Assembly (NCBI GenBank): GCA_041581935.1
Contig: JBFICP010000104.1
Location: forward strand, 1 to 10,675
Reading direction: 5' to 3'
Origin: JAABYT01 sp041581935
GTDB taxonomy: Bacteria; Pseudomonadota; Gammaproteobacteria; HK1
Length of the DNA: 10,675 nt
The translations under genes and the position numbers were made by a program. Of the stretch, positions 1-7,238 are shown one piece after another. Each line of letters opens with the position of its first letter. The stretch's first letter is position 1. The notes below the pieces were generated by a model, which saw only the letters and a program-made list of their open reading frames with translations, ran no database searches and was not told the DNA's origin.

Positions 1-1023
1 CAGAAAGTCGGAGATGGCGGTTTCGATCTTGTCCCGTGAGCGGCGCACCAGCGCGCCGTGCTCTTCGAGCGGTGCGATGAGCTCGAGGATGCCGCCGATG
101 TCCTCGATGGTGGCGCGTCGAGTCGAATCATAGGGTTGCGCTGTAACCATCGTGCCGACACCGTCGCGGGTGAAAAGCTCGAGGAGCAGCACGCCGTCCA
201 TGTGGTAGTCCAGCAGGTGCGCGCGCGCGACGCCGTTGTGGCACGCACGCACCGCGTGGGTGAGAAAATCGTGCCTCGTGTCGCCGGGCGTGGTGCCGCC
301 ATCGCCAGGCTCGCGCGGCATCGCGACCAGCGCCTGGCGCGCTTGGGCGAGCGTGAGCTGCCGGTTGAGCGTGCCGGAAGCGTCCTCGAGCACCTGATCG
401 GAGCGCAGCATCAAAAGCTTCTGCGCCTTGAGCTCGACGGCTATCTCGGTGGCGACATCTGCGGCGCGCATGTTGAATACCTCACCCGAAGGCGAATAGC
501 CGAGCGGCGATACGAGCACGATGCTGCCGTCGTGCAGGTTTTTTCCGATGGCCTCGGCGTCGACGCGCCGCACTTCGCCTGTGAAGGCGAAATCGACACC
601 GTCGCGAATGCCGAGCGGCCGCGCTGTGACGAAATTGCCCGACGCCACGCGAATGCCGGCGCGGTCCATGGGCGAATTGGCGAGCCCCATGGAGAGCAGG
701 GCTTCGACCTGGGCGCGCACGGTGCCCGCGGCGTCGACGACGGCATCGAGCGCTTCGACCCCGGTGACACGCACGCCGCCGACGAACCGCGAAGCGAGCC
801 CGCGCAGCGCCATGCGCGCCTCGATCTGTGGTCGATTGCCGTGAACGACCACTAGCCTCACCCCGAGGCTGTGAAGCAGCGCGATGTCGTGCACGAGAGC
901 AGGAAACTGCGCCTGATCGAGCGCATCGCCATCAAACTGAATGACGAAGGTGCGGCCACGGTGCGCATGAATGTACGGTGCTGAGCCGCGAAAGCTGCGC
1001 AGAAAGGTGCTCTGCTCGGTCAC
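1..1023 (-). CDS. argA: N-acetylglutamate synthase ArgA (amino-acid N-acetyltransferase), C-terminus cut by window edge
   Basis: The enzyme acetylates L-glutamate with acetyl-CoA, the first step of arginine biosynthesis, in the cytoplasm. 341 codons are visible, running off the left edge; the family is usually about 430-450 aa, so roughly 100 residues are missing. The N-terminus reads TFLRSFRGSAPYIHAHRGRT, as in classical ArgA, followed by an amino-acid-kinase-like domain with VVVHGNRPQIE (residues 58-68). The GNAT domain begins near residue 302 with RRATIEDIGGILELIAPLEE and LVRRSRDKIE, closely matching gammaproteobacterial ArgA; its acetyl-CoA site lies outside the window. The start is GTG at 1023, preceded by TGAGGT, in which the TGA is the stop of the upstream aminotransferase, only 6 nt away. 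Co-transcription with the polyamine genes upstream is inferred from that spacing. Arginine feedback is known for the family but is not visible here. Confidence 0.93.
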   Translation of the reverse strand, partial: MTEQSTFLRSFRGSAPYIHAHRGRTFVIQFDGDALDQAQFPALVHDIALLHSLGVRLVVVHGNRPQIEARMALRGLASRFVGGVRVTGVEALDAVVDAAGTVRAQVEALLSMGLANSPMDRAGIRVASGNFVTARPLGIRDGVDFAFTGEVRRVDAEAIGKNLHDGSIVLVSPLGYSPSGEVFNMRAADVATEIAVELKAQKLLMLRSDQVLEDASGTLNRQLTLAQARQALVAMPREPGDGGTTPGDTRHDFLTHAVRACHNGVARAHLLDYHMDGVLLLELFTRDGVGTMVTAQPYDSTRRATIEDIGGILELIAPLEEHGALVRRSRDKIETAISDFL

Positions 1024-1029
1024 GGAACC

Positions 1030-2427
1030 TCAGGTACCGTTCAGATCGAGGCCCAGATCCCGGGCGGTCAGGTCGAGTGCCCGGCTGGCCTTCTCCACGA
1101 GCTCGTCGATTTCGGAGCGACTGATGACGAGCGGCGGCGACAGGATCATCGAGTCACCCACGGCGCGCATGATCAAATCGTTGTCTGTGCAGTGATCCCT
1201 GCACAACCCGCCCACGTCGCCAGGCGGATCGAACAGCCTCCGGGTGGTCTTGTCCTTTACCAGCTGCAAAGCGCCGAGCATGCCGACGCCGCGCACTTCT
1301 CCGACCAGGGGATGCGTCTCGAGCTCGCGAATGCGCGCCTGGAGATAGGGTGCGGTTTCCTGCTCGACCCGATCGACGATACGTTCGTCGCGCAGGATAC
1401 GGATGTTGGCGGCCGCCACGGCGCAACACGCCGGGTGGCCGGAGTACGTGAACCCGTGTTGAAACTCGCCGCCCTTGTCGATGAGAACATCGGCGACCGT
1501 GTCACTCAGCATGACGCCGCCGATGGGAAGATAGCCGGAGGACAATCCCTTGGCGATGCTCATCAAATCCGGCTCGAGACCGAAATAGTCGCTTCCAAAC
1601 CATTTGCCGGTGCGCCCGAATCCGCAAATCACCTCGTCGACAACCAGCAGCACGTCGTATTTCCTGCAAATGCGCACAATCTCCGGCCAGTAGCTCGCGG
1701 GCGGCACGATAACGCCGCCCGCGCCCTGGATCGGCTCGGCGATGAAGGCGGCGACCCGATCGGCACCGATTGCTTCGATGCGTTCCTCGAGCGCCCGCGC
1801 CGCCTGCAACCCGAACTCGTCCGGCGACCGGTCGCCGCCGAGGGCGTACCAGTAAGGCTGTGTGATGTGCTCGATGTCGGGAATCGGCAGTCCGCCCTGG
1901 CGGTGCATGGGCTTCATGCCGCCGAGGCTGGCACCCGCGACGGTGCTGCCATGGTAGGCATTCTCGCGGCTGATGATGACGGTGCGCGAGCCCTTGCCTT
2001 TGATGTCCCAGTAGCGGCGCACCAGGCGCACCACCGTGTCGGTGGCTTCGGATCCCGAATTGGTGAAGAAAACGTGATTGAGATGCGCCGGCGTCACCTG
2101 AGAGAGCAGCTCGGCGAGGTCCACCGCCGGCGGATGGGTCGACTGAAAGAAGTTGTTGTAGTAGGGAAGCGCCTGCATCTGCTCGTAGGCGACGCGCGCG
2201 AGCTCCTCGCGCCCGTAGCCGACGTTGACGCACCAAAGCCCCGCCATGCCATCGAGGATACGTCGGCCGTCGGAATCCCACAGGTAAACACCGTCGGCCC
2301 GGGTGATGATGCGACTGCCTTTACGATGCAGAACCTTGGAGTCGGTAAACGGGTGCAGGTGGTGGAGTCGATCCAGCTCCTGCCACCGCTGCGTATCGAG
2401 GTTTCGTCCGGGTTTTGCCATGGTCAT
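1030..2427 (-). CDS. spuC: Class III polyamine (putrescine):pyruvate aminotransferase, SpuC type
   Basis: A PLP-dependent transaminase of 465 aa, the usual size for this family. It probably transfers the terminal amino group of putrescine or a related amine to pyruvate, giving an amino-aldehyde and alanine. Visible marks of class III aminotransferases are FFTNSGSEAT (residues 120-129), NAYHGST (156-162), the pyridine-binding Asp264 in VVDEVICGFGRTG, and the Schiff-base Lys293 in SIAKGLSSGYLPIGG. The N-terminal part, with LHPFTDSKVL and GLWCVNVGYGR, resembles SpuC and related omega-amine transaminases. The start at 2427 forms an ATGA overlap with the stop of the glutamine synthetase-like gene upstream. 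An internal ATG at 2421 is an alternative, and I see no strong ribosome site for either, which fits translational coupling. The exact amine substrate cannot be read from sequence; beta-alanine or another omega-amine is possible. Confidence 0.9.
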   Translation of the reverse strand: MTMAKPGRNLDTQRWQELDRLHHLHPFTDSKVLHRKGSRIITRADGVYLWDSDGRRILDGMAGLWCVNVGYGREELARVAYEQMQALPYYNNFFQSTHPPAVDLAELLSQVTPAHLNHVFFTNSGSEATDTVVRLVRRYWDIKGKGSRTVIISRENAYHGSTVAGASLGGMKPMHRQGGLPIPDIEHITQPYWYALGGDRSPDEFGLQAARALEERIEAIGADRVAAFIAEPIQGAGGVIVPPASYWPEIVRICRKYDVLLVVDEVICGFGRTGKWFGSDYFGLEPDLMSIAKGLSSGYLPIGGVMLSDTVADVLIDKGGEFQHGFTYSGHPACCAVAAANIRILRDERIVDRVEQETAPYLQARIRELETHPLVGEVRGVGMLGALQLVKDKTTRRLFDPPGDVGGLCRDHCTDNDLIMRAVGDSMILSPPLVISRSEIDELVEKASRALDLTARDLGLDLNGT

Positions 2428-3758
2428 ACGTTCAGCAGCAGAAACTCTCTCTCCCAGGAGCTGATGACTTTGTGGAAGTGATTGAGCTCGCCGTCCTTCA
2501 CGGCGGTGTACGCCATGACGAAATGCTCCCCGAGCACGTCGTTCAAGGGCGAGCTCTCGCGAAGCAGGCGCAGCGACTCCTGAAGACCGAAGGGCAGAGA
2601 GTAGGGCAGCTCGTATGCGCTGCCGTCCAGAGGCTCGGCGGGCTCGAGCTTCTCGATCATGCCGAGATAACCGCAGGCGAGCGATGCCGCGATGGCGAGA
2701 TAAGGATTCGCGTCCGCGCCGCCAACGCGGTTCTCCACGCGTTTGGCGTTCGCATCCGCTATCGGCACCCGTAGCCCGGTGGTGCGATTGTCGTATCCCC
2801 ATTGCAGGTTGATGGGTGCTGCGTACCAGCGCGTGATACGCCGGTACGAGTTCACGTTGGGAGCGAAGATGGACATGGCGGCTGGCAGGTACTTCTGCAG
2901 CCCGGCGATATGGGCGAAGAACAACGGGCTCTCGCCACCATCACCGTCACTGAAAACGTTCTTACCGGTTTCGAGATCGACGACGCTCTGGTGAATGTGC
3001 ATGGCGCTGCCCGGCTCGCGCTCCATGGGCTTCGCCATGAATGTGGCGTACATCTCGTGGCGGTGCGCGGCCTCGCGCACGGTGCGCTTGAAAAGAAAAG
3101 CCTGATCGGCCAGATCCAGCGGATCGCCGTGATTGAGGTTGATCTCCATCTGTGCCGCGCCGGATTCGTGAATCAGCGTATCCAGCTGAATCTCCTGGGC
3201 CTCGCAATAATCGTAGATGTCCTCGATCAACGGCTCGTGTTCGTTGATGGCATCGATGCTGTAGGACTGACGTCCGCTCTCGGCGCGCCCGGAACGGCCG
3301 ATGGGTGGCTCCAGGGGATAGTCGGGATCGGTATTCGGCTTGACCAGGTAGAACTCGAGCTCCGGTGCCACCACCGGTTTCCAGCCGCGCGCCTCGTAGA
3401 GCCCGAGCACGCGCCTCAGCACATGACGCGGCGACGCCTGCACCGGAGTCCCGTCGGGATAGAAGCAGTCGTGGATGACCTGCGCCGTGGGATCGATGGC
3501 CCACGGCACCATGCGGATGGTGGACGGGTCGCCGCGACATACGATGTCACCGTCCGACGGATTGATGGCACGAACGTCCTGGGGATAGTCACCGGTCACG
3601 GTCAGCAGCAGCAGAGCTTCGGGCAGGTTCATGCCCTCATCCTCGCAGTATTTGTCGGCGGGCATGATCTTGCCGCGCGCGACACCGGACATGTCGGGCA
3701 TCAGCGCCTCGACCTCGGTGATGGCGCGCTGCTCACACCACTGCGGAATCGAAGGCAT
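2424..3758 (-). CDS. spuB: Gamma-glutamylputrescine (polyamine) synthetase, glutamine synthetase fold
   Basis: An ATP-dependent ligase expected to join the gamma-carboxyl of glutamate to putrescine or another polyamine, first step of the glutamylated amine-degradation route. With this start it has 444 aa, typical of PuuA/SpuB/SpuI proteins. Glutamine synthetase metal and substrate residues are present: Glu133 and Glu135 (APELEFYL), Glu198 (HESGAAQMEINL, also Glu205), His254 (SAMHIHQS), Arg325 (DNRTTGLR) and Glu342 (VENRVGGADANPYLA). The N-terminus IPQWCEQRAITEVEALMPDM matches polyamine-type members. I chose ATG 3758 because family members start a few residues before this IPQW-like segment. 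An in-frame GTG at 3797 and ATG at 3794 lie upstream behind a better GAGG site, and would lengthen the overlap with spuA from 26 to about 65 nt. Its 3' end overlaps spuC by 4 nt. Ordinary ammonia-assimilating GlnA is unlikely given the sequence type and neighbours. Confidence 0.9.
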   Translation of the reverse strand: MPSIPQWCEQRAITEVEALMPDMSGVARGKIMPADKYCEDEGMNLPEALLLLTVTGDYPQDVRAINPSDGDIVCRGDPSTIRMVPWAIDPTAQVIHDCFYPDGTPVQASPRHVLRRVLGLYEARGWKPVVAPELEFYLVKPNTDPDYPLEPPIGRSGRAESGRQSYSIDAINEHEPLIEDIYDYCEAQEIQLDTLIHESGAAQMEINLNHGDPLDLADQAFLFKRTVREAAHRHEMYATFMAKPMEREPGSAMHIHQSVVDLETGKNVFSDGDGGESPLFFAHIAGLQKYLPAAMSIFAPNVNSYRRITRWYAAPINLQWGYDNRTTGLRVPIADANAKRVENRVGGADANPYLAIAASLACGYLGMIEKLEPAEPLDGSAYELPYSLPFGLQESLRLLRESSPLNDVLGEHFVMAYTAVKDGELNHFHKVISSWEREFLLLNV

Positions 3759-4518
3759 GACCTCGTGTCTCGCGCGCGTGTTCGCGACAGGCATCACCGA
3801 AAGCCTCGAACATCGCCAGCGACTGGGGATTTTTCATGACCTGCCATTCCGGATGCCACTGCACGGCGAGTGCGAAGCTCGACGCATCCATGACGCGGAA
3901 CGCTTCCACGGTGTCGTCGAAAGCGGTGGCTTCGACCTCGAGTCCCCGACCCAGCCGGTCGACGCCCTGGGAGTGAAGCGAGTTGACCTCGATGACGCTC
4001 GCGCCGAGGAGCGTGTGCAGCACACCGCCTTCGCTCAGGCGAACCTCATGGGACGGTGCATATTGAAGGTCCAGGGGCTTCGCCGCGTCCTCCCGGTGAT
4101 CGAGCCGGCCGGGGACATCGTGGACTTTCTGATGCAGGCTGCCGCCGAAGACCACGTTCATTTCCTGGAATCCACGACAGATGGCGAACACCGGCAAACC
4201 GGCGTCGATGGCCGCGCGCATCAAGGGTAACGTGGTGGCATCGCGATGGGGATCGTGCAGGGTGCCTTGCTCGCTCGCTTCGCCACCGTAGTGGTGCGGT
4301 TCGACATTCGATGGGCTTCCGGTGAACAGCAAGCCGTCGAGGCTTTTGAGCAACTCGGCGACGGCAAGCCCGCCGCCGAGCGCGGGTATCAGCAGCGGCA
4401 CGCCGCCGGCGGCGTTGGCCACGGCGGTGACGTACTTCTCGCCTACCGCGTGAAACATGTGAGGCGCGATGTGCTTGCGGCAGGCCGGAATACCAATAAT
4501 GGGTTTTACGGTGCTCAT
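3733..4518 (-). CDS. spuA: Gamma-glutamyl-GABA hydrolase, class I glutamine amidotransferase-like (SpuA/PuuD type)
   Basis: A cytoplasmic peptidase C26-type hydrolase predicted to release GABA and glutamate from gamma-glutamyl-GABA, closing the glutamylated putrescine pathway. It has 261 aa, close to E. coli PuuD (about 254). The nucleophile is Cys114 in FAICRGFQEMNVVFGGSLHQ, and the catalytic His222 and Glu224 lie in VQWHPEWQ. The segment LLFTGSPSNVEPHHY is typical of the PuuD branch. The start at 4518 (MSTVKPIIGIPACRK) matches the beginning of the conserved fold. The frame stays open upstream to 4590, but those residues look non-homologous and would take in an inverted repeat. No clear Shine-Dalgarno lies ahead of 4518. 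It is the first gene of the leftward unit, and the order hydrolase-synthetase-aminotransferase matches spuABC of Pseudomonas aeruginosa. Confidence 0.9.
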   Translation of the reverse strand: MSTVKPIIGIPACRKHIAPHMFHAVGEKYVTAVANAAGGVPLLIPALGGGLAVAELLKSLDGLLFTGSPSNVEPHHYGGEASEQGTLHDPHRDATTLPLMRAAIDAGLPVFAICRGFQEMNVVFGGSLHQKVHDVPGRLDHREDAAKPLDLQYAPSHEVRLSEGGVLHTLLGASVIEVNSLHSQGVDRLGRGLEVEATAFDDTVEAFRVMDASSFALAVQWHPEWQVMKNPQSLAMFEAFGDACREHARETRGHAFDSAVV

Positions 4519-4560
4519 CGTGGCGCGAAAGGATGAAAAATGACCATCCACAAAATAACG

Positions 4561-4599
4561 ACCCGTCTCACCGACGCCTCGAGGCGCCACCGGACGGGT
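4561..4599. repeat. Nested inverted repeat, possible operator or RNA hairpin
   Basis: A perfect 12-bp palindrome CGCCTCGAGGCG (4575-4586) is flanked by a second pair of arms, ACCCGTC (4561-4567) and GACGGGT (4593-4599), almost concentric with it. The 7-bp outer arms pair perfectly and the spacers between outer and inner arms are 7 and 6 nt. Its position just upstream of the spuA-like gene, over the likely -35 region, suggests a binding site for a dimeric or tetrameric regulator. A hairpin in the ilvD leader is unlikely if transcription starts near 4705. The regulator is not in this window. Confidence 0.45.
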
Positions 4600-4668
4600 C
4601 CTTGGACGATAGCGTGTCGCGGCCGGGTTTTCCAGTATTTCCAGGCGCTTACCGTCGGTTCGATGTTC

Positions 4669-4698
4669 TTGTCACAGGACGTTCCGCGTTGGTATCGT
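4669..4698 (+). promoter_or_regulatory. Candidate sigma70 promoter for ilvD
   Basis: TTGTCA (4669-4674) and TATCGT (4693-4698), separated by 18 nt, each match the consensus hexamers at four or more positions. Transcription would start near 4705 and leave a leader of about 57 nt before the ilvD ATG. This is pattern matching only in GC-rich DNA, so confidence is low. Confidence 0.35.
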
Positions 4699-4761
4699 GC
4701 CGGGGAGCGGGATGGCATTCCCGGCGACGTATGACGACAACAAATTCGATCGGAGAGACGC

Positions 4762-6441
4762 ATGGCAAGTGACATCAACCGCTTCAGCGCCCGTATCACG
4801 CAACCGAAATCCCAGGGCGCCTCCCAGGCCATGCTCTACGCGACCGGCATGACCGACGGGGACATGTCGAAGGCCCAGGTCGGTATCGCCAGCGTGTGGT
4901 TCGAAGGCAATCCGTGCAACATGCACCTGCTGGGGCTCGCGGAAAAGGTCAAGCAGGGCGTGGAAGCCGCCGGCATGAAAGGCATGCGGTTCAATACCGT
5001 CGGTGTCAGCGACGGTATCTCCATGGGAACCGCAGGCATGTCTTTCTCGCTCCAGTCGCGGGATCTGATCGCGGACTCCATCGAGACCGTGACCCGAGGC
5101 CAGTGGTACGACGCCAACATATCCATCCCCGGATGCGACAAGAACATGCCCGGGTGCATGATGGCCATGGGGCGCATGAATCGACCGGCGCTCATGGTAT
5201 ACGGCGGCACGATCCGCGCCGGGCGCGCCGACGGTAAGCCGGTGGACATCGTCTCCGCATTCCAGAGCTACGGGGAGTTCCTTGCCGGTCGTATCGACGA
5301 GCGTCAACGCGAGGAAATCGTCAAGAACGCTTGTCCCGGGGCCGGCGCCTGCGGCGGCATGTATACCGCCAACACCATGGCGACGGCCATCGAAGCGATG
5401 GGCATGTCGTTGCCGTACAGCTCATCCACTCCGGCAACCGATCCGGCAAAGCTCGAGGAATGCGTGCGCGCCGGAAGTGCGGTGCGCTGCCTGCTCGAGA
5501 ACGATCTCAAGCCGAGAGACATCATGACCCGGGATGCCTTCGAGAACGCCATGGTCATGGTCATGGCGCTCGGCGGTTCCACCAATGCCGTTCTGCATCT
5601 CATCGCCATCTCGCGCTCGGTCGGTGTCGATCTCACTATCGACGATTTTCAGGCGACCAGCGATCGGATTCCTTTCATTGCCGATCTCAAGCCGAGTGGC
5701 CGTTACGTCATGGCGGATCTTCACGCTGTGGGCGGCACGCCGGCGGTCATGAAGTACCTGCTCGAGCACGATCTGCTGCGTGGGGACTGCATGACCGTAA
5801 CGGGTCGAACGGTGGCCGAGAATCTCGCCGAACTGCCCGGGCTCGCCGAAGGCCAGGAGATCATTCATCCACTCGATCGATCCATCAAGCCGAGCGGCCA
5901 CATCCAGATCCTCAAAGGCAACCTCGCGCCCGGTGGCGCCGTTGCCAAGATTACCGGCAAGGAAGGGCTCGCGTTCTCGGGTCCGGCCAACGTATTCGAC
6001 GCCGAGGAAGACATGCTGCGCGCGCTCGAGCAGGGCAAGATTAAAAAAGGAGACGTCATCGTCATCCGTTACGAAGGGCCGAAGGGCGGACCGGGAATGC
6101 CGGAGATGTTGACGCCGACCTCGGCGATCATGGGGGCGGGTCTCGGTAACGACGTGGCGCTCATTACCGACGGCCGCTTTTCCGGCGGCTCTCACGGTTT
6201 CCTCATCGGGCACGTGGTGCCGGAGGCCCAGGAGGGCGGACCCATCGGCCTCATTCAGAGCGGCGATCACATCACCATCGATGCCGAAGCCAATTCGCTC
6301 ATCGTCGATGTCGACGATGCGGAGATGGAAAGGCGCCGCAGCGCCTGGACCATGCCCGCCTACAAGGAAACCCGCGGCACGCTCAGCAAGTACATCAAGA
6401 CGGTCAAGAACGCTTCCGAGGGTTGTGTCACGGACGAGTAG
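4762..6441 (+). CDS. ilvD: Dihydroxy-acid dehydratase IlvD
   Basis: An iron-sulphur enzyme that dehydrates 2,3-dihydroxy-3-methylbutanoate and the related six-carbon acid to the keto acids leading to valine, leucine and isoleucine. The 559 aa cover the whole family length. Likely cluster ligands are Cys52 (FEGNPCNMH), Cys125 (IPGCDKNMPGCMMAM) and Cys197 (GACGGMYTANTMA). GVSDGISMG (81-89) provides the metal-binding Asp84, Lys127 in GCDKNMPG is the residue usually carbamylated, and TDGRFSGGSHG (469-479) carries the active-site serine region. The roughly 560-aa length resembles the shorter branch typified by [2Fe-2S] enzymes rather than the 616-aa E. coli form; that cluster assignment is inference. 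The start has GGAGAG about 5 nt upstream. No other ilv or leu gene is next to it. The related sugar-acid dehydratases (Edd, aldonate dehydratases) are less likely given the IlvD-type sequence throughout. Confidence 0.94.
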   Translation: MASDINRFSARITQPKSQGASQAMLYATGMTDGDMSKAQVGIASVWFEGNPCNMHLLGLAEKVKQGVEAAGMKGMRFNTVGVSDGISMGTAGMSFSLQSRDLIADSIETVTRGQWYDANISIPGCDKNMPGCMMAMGRMNRPALMVYGGTIRAGRADGKPVDIVSAFQSYGEFLAGRIDERQREEIVKNACPGAGACGGMYTANTMATAIEAMGMSLPYSSSTPATDPAKLEECVRAGSAVRCLLENDLKPRDIMTRDAFENAMVMVMALGGSTNAVLHLIAISRSVGVDLTIDDFQATSDRIPFIADLKPSGRYVMADLHAVGGTPAVMKYLLEHDLLRGDCMTVTGRTVAENLAELPGLAEGQEIIHPLDRSIKPSGHIQILKGNLAPGGAVAKITGKEGLAFSGPANVFDAEEDMLRALEQGKIKKGDVIVIRYEGPKGGPGMPEMLTPTSAIMGAGLGNDVALITDGRFSGGSHGFLIGHVVPEAQEGGPIGLIQSGDHITIDAEANSLIVDVDDAEMERRRSAWTMPAYKETRGTLSKYIKTVKNASEGCVTDE

Positions 6442-6491
6442 CACTGAGTCGATTAGACTCGTTCCCGGAATCGCGGCCCGGGGAGGCGCGT

Positions 6492-7214
6492 GTGTTGAAA
6501 GCTCGACGCTGGCGCCGTCGCATCCGCCGGCTGTTCTCCATCGCAGTGCTCGCTGTCGTGCTGCTGCTCGTCGGAGCCGCAGGCGCGGTGCTCGCCTGGC
6601 GCTGGATGGATCCCGCGACGACCTCGTTCATACTGCAACGCAAGGTCTCGGAGGTGATCGCCGGTGGCGATGCCCGCGACATCGAGCACCGTTGGGTCGA
6701 CTGGCATGCAATATCCGCACACATGGGCGTTGCGGTCATCGCCTCGGAGGATCAGCGATTTTCCGATCACTGGGGCTTCGACCTGGATTCCATCCAGGAT
6801 GCCATCGAGGAGCGGCAAAGCGGTGGGCGTGTGCGCGGTGCGAGCACCATCACGCAGCAGGTGGCAAAGAATCTGTTCCTGTGGTCCGGCCGCAGCTGGC
6901 TACGCAAGGGGCTCGAAGCCTATGTCACGGTCTTGATCGAGATGTTCTGGCCGAAGCAACGTATCCTCGAGGTGTATCTGAATGTCGCGCAGTTCGGCGA
7001 CAAGACTTTCGGTGTCGGCGCGGCGAGCCGCCGGTTCTTCGGCAAGCACGCCTCCGAGCTCGACGCCGGCGAGGCGGCGCTGCTGGCGGCCGTGTTGCCC
7101 AATCCGGTAAGCATGCATGTCGATAACCCGTCAGCCTATGTCCGGCAGCGTGCGCGCTGGATCCGGCGTCAGATGCAGCGCTTGGGCGGTCCCGGCCACG
7201 TGCGCGGCATCTGA
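6492..7214 (+). CDS. mtgA: Monofunctional peptidoglycan glycosyltransferase MtgA
   Basis: An inner-membrane enzyme of glycosyltransferase family 51 that polymerises lipid II into glycan strands in the periplasm, without a transpeptidase domain. It has 240 aa, as in E. coli MtgA (about 242). A basic N-terminus (RRWRRRIRRL) precedes one membrane segment, about residues 14-36, giving an outside-facing catalytic domain. The family motifs appear in order: EDQRFSDHWG with catalytic Glu86 (86-95), GASTITQQVAKNLFLW (116-131), RKGLEA (138-143) and KQRILEVYLNVAQFG with Glu160 (155-169). The GTG at 6492 follows GGAGG by 5 nt; the adjacent TTG at 6495 is nearly as good. The frame is open further upstream to within ilvD, but that stretch lacks family features. 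It follows ilvD by 50 nt without a visible terminator, so read-through is possible. Confidence 0.93.
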   Translation: MLKARRWRRRIRRLFSIAVLAVVLLLVGAAGAVLAWRWMDPATTSFILQRKVSEVIAGGDARDIEHRWVDWHAISAHMGVAVIASEDQRFSDHWGFDLDSIQDAIEERQSGGRVRGASTITQQVAKNLFLWSGRSWLRKGLEAYVTVLIEMFWPKQRILEVYLNVAQFGDKTFGVGAASRRFFGKHASELDAGEAALLAAVLPNPVSMHVDNPSAYVRQRARWIRRQMQRLGGPGHVRGI

Positions 7215-7238
7215 TTCGCAAGGCAGCCCGACACCGAC

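Larger units (their letters stand above)
4519..4761. promoter_or_regulatory. Divergent intergenic control region between spuA-like and ilvD genes
   Basis: This 243-nt gap lies between two genes read in opposite directions, so it must hold the promoters for both units. On the minus strand an AT-rich TATTTT (4557-4552) could serve as a -10 element about 34 nt before the spuA start, but the hexamer 17 nt further upstream (GAGGCG) is a poor -35, suggesting an activator or other regulator. The inverted repeat at 4561-4599 sits over that position. No convincing small open frame, leader peptide or riboswitch-like element was recognised; in particular I see no Ile/Val/Leu-rich leader peptide ahead of ilvD. 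Confidence 0.5.

Noticed and set aside
58..855. A 265-codon plus-strand open frame opposite argA
   Set aside because: The minus strand encodes a continuous ArgA match through this region; the plus-strand product is low-complexity-like and unrecognisable.
1192..3839. Plus-strand open frames of 429 and 345 codons opposite spuC and spuB
   Set aside because: They mirror the codon pattern of the real minus-strand genes, which have intact catalytic motifs. The plus-strand products show no family features.
4540..4734. A 64-codon plus-strand open frame in the intergenic region, considered as an ilvD leader peptide
   Set aside because: It has no run of Ile, Val or Leu codons, begins upstream of the likely promoter, has no ribosome site and crosses the inverted repeat.
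5422..6444. A 340-codon minus-strand open frame opposite ilvD
   Set aside because: It is the antisense of a well-conserved IlvD with all its cysteine motifs, and has no features of its own.
6446..6460. Small hairpin GAGTC-GATTA-GACTC just after the ilvD stop, as a terminator
   Set aside because: The stem is only 5 bp and is followed by GTTCCC rather than a run of T, so it does not look like an intrinsic terminator.
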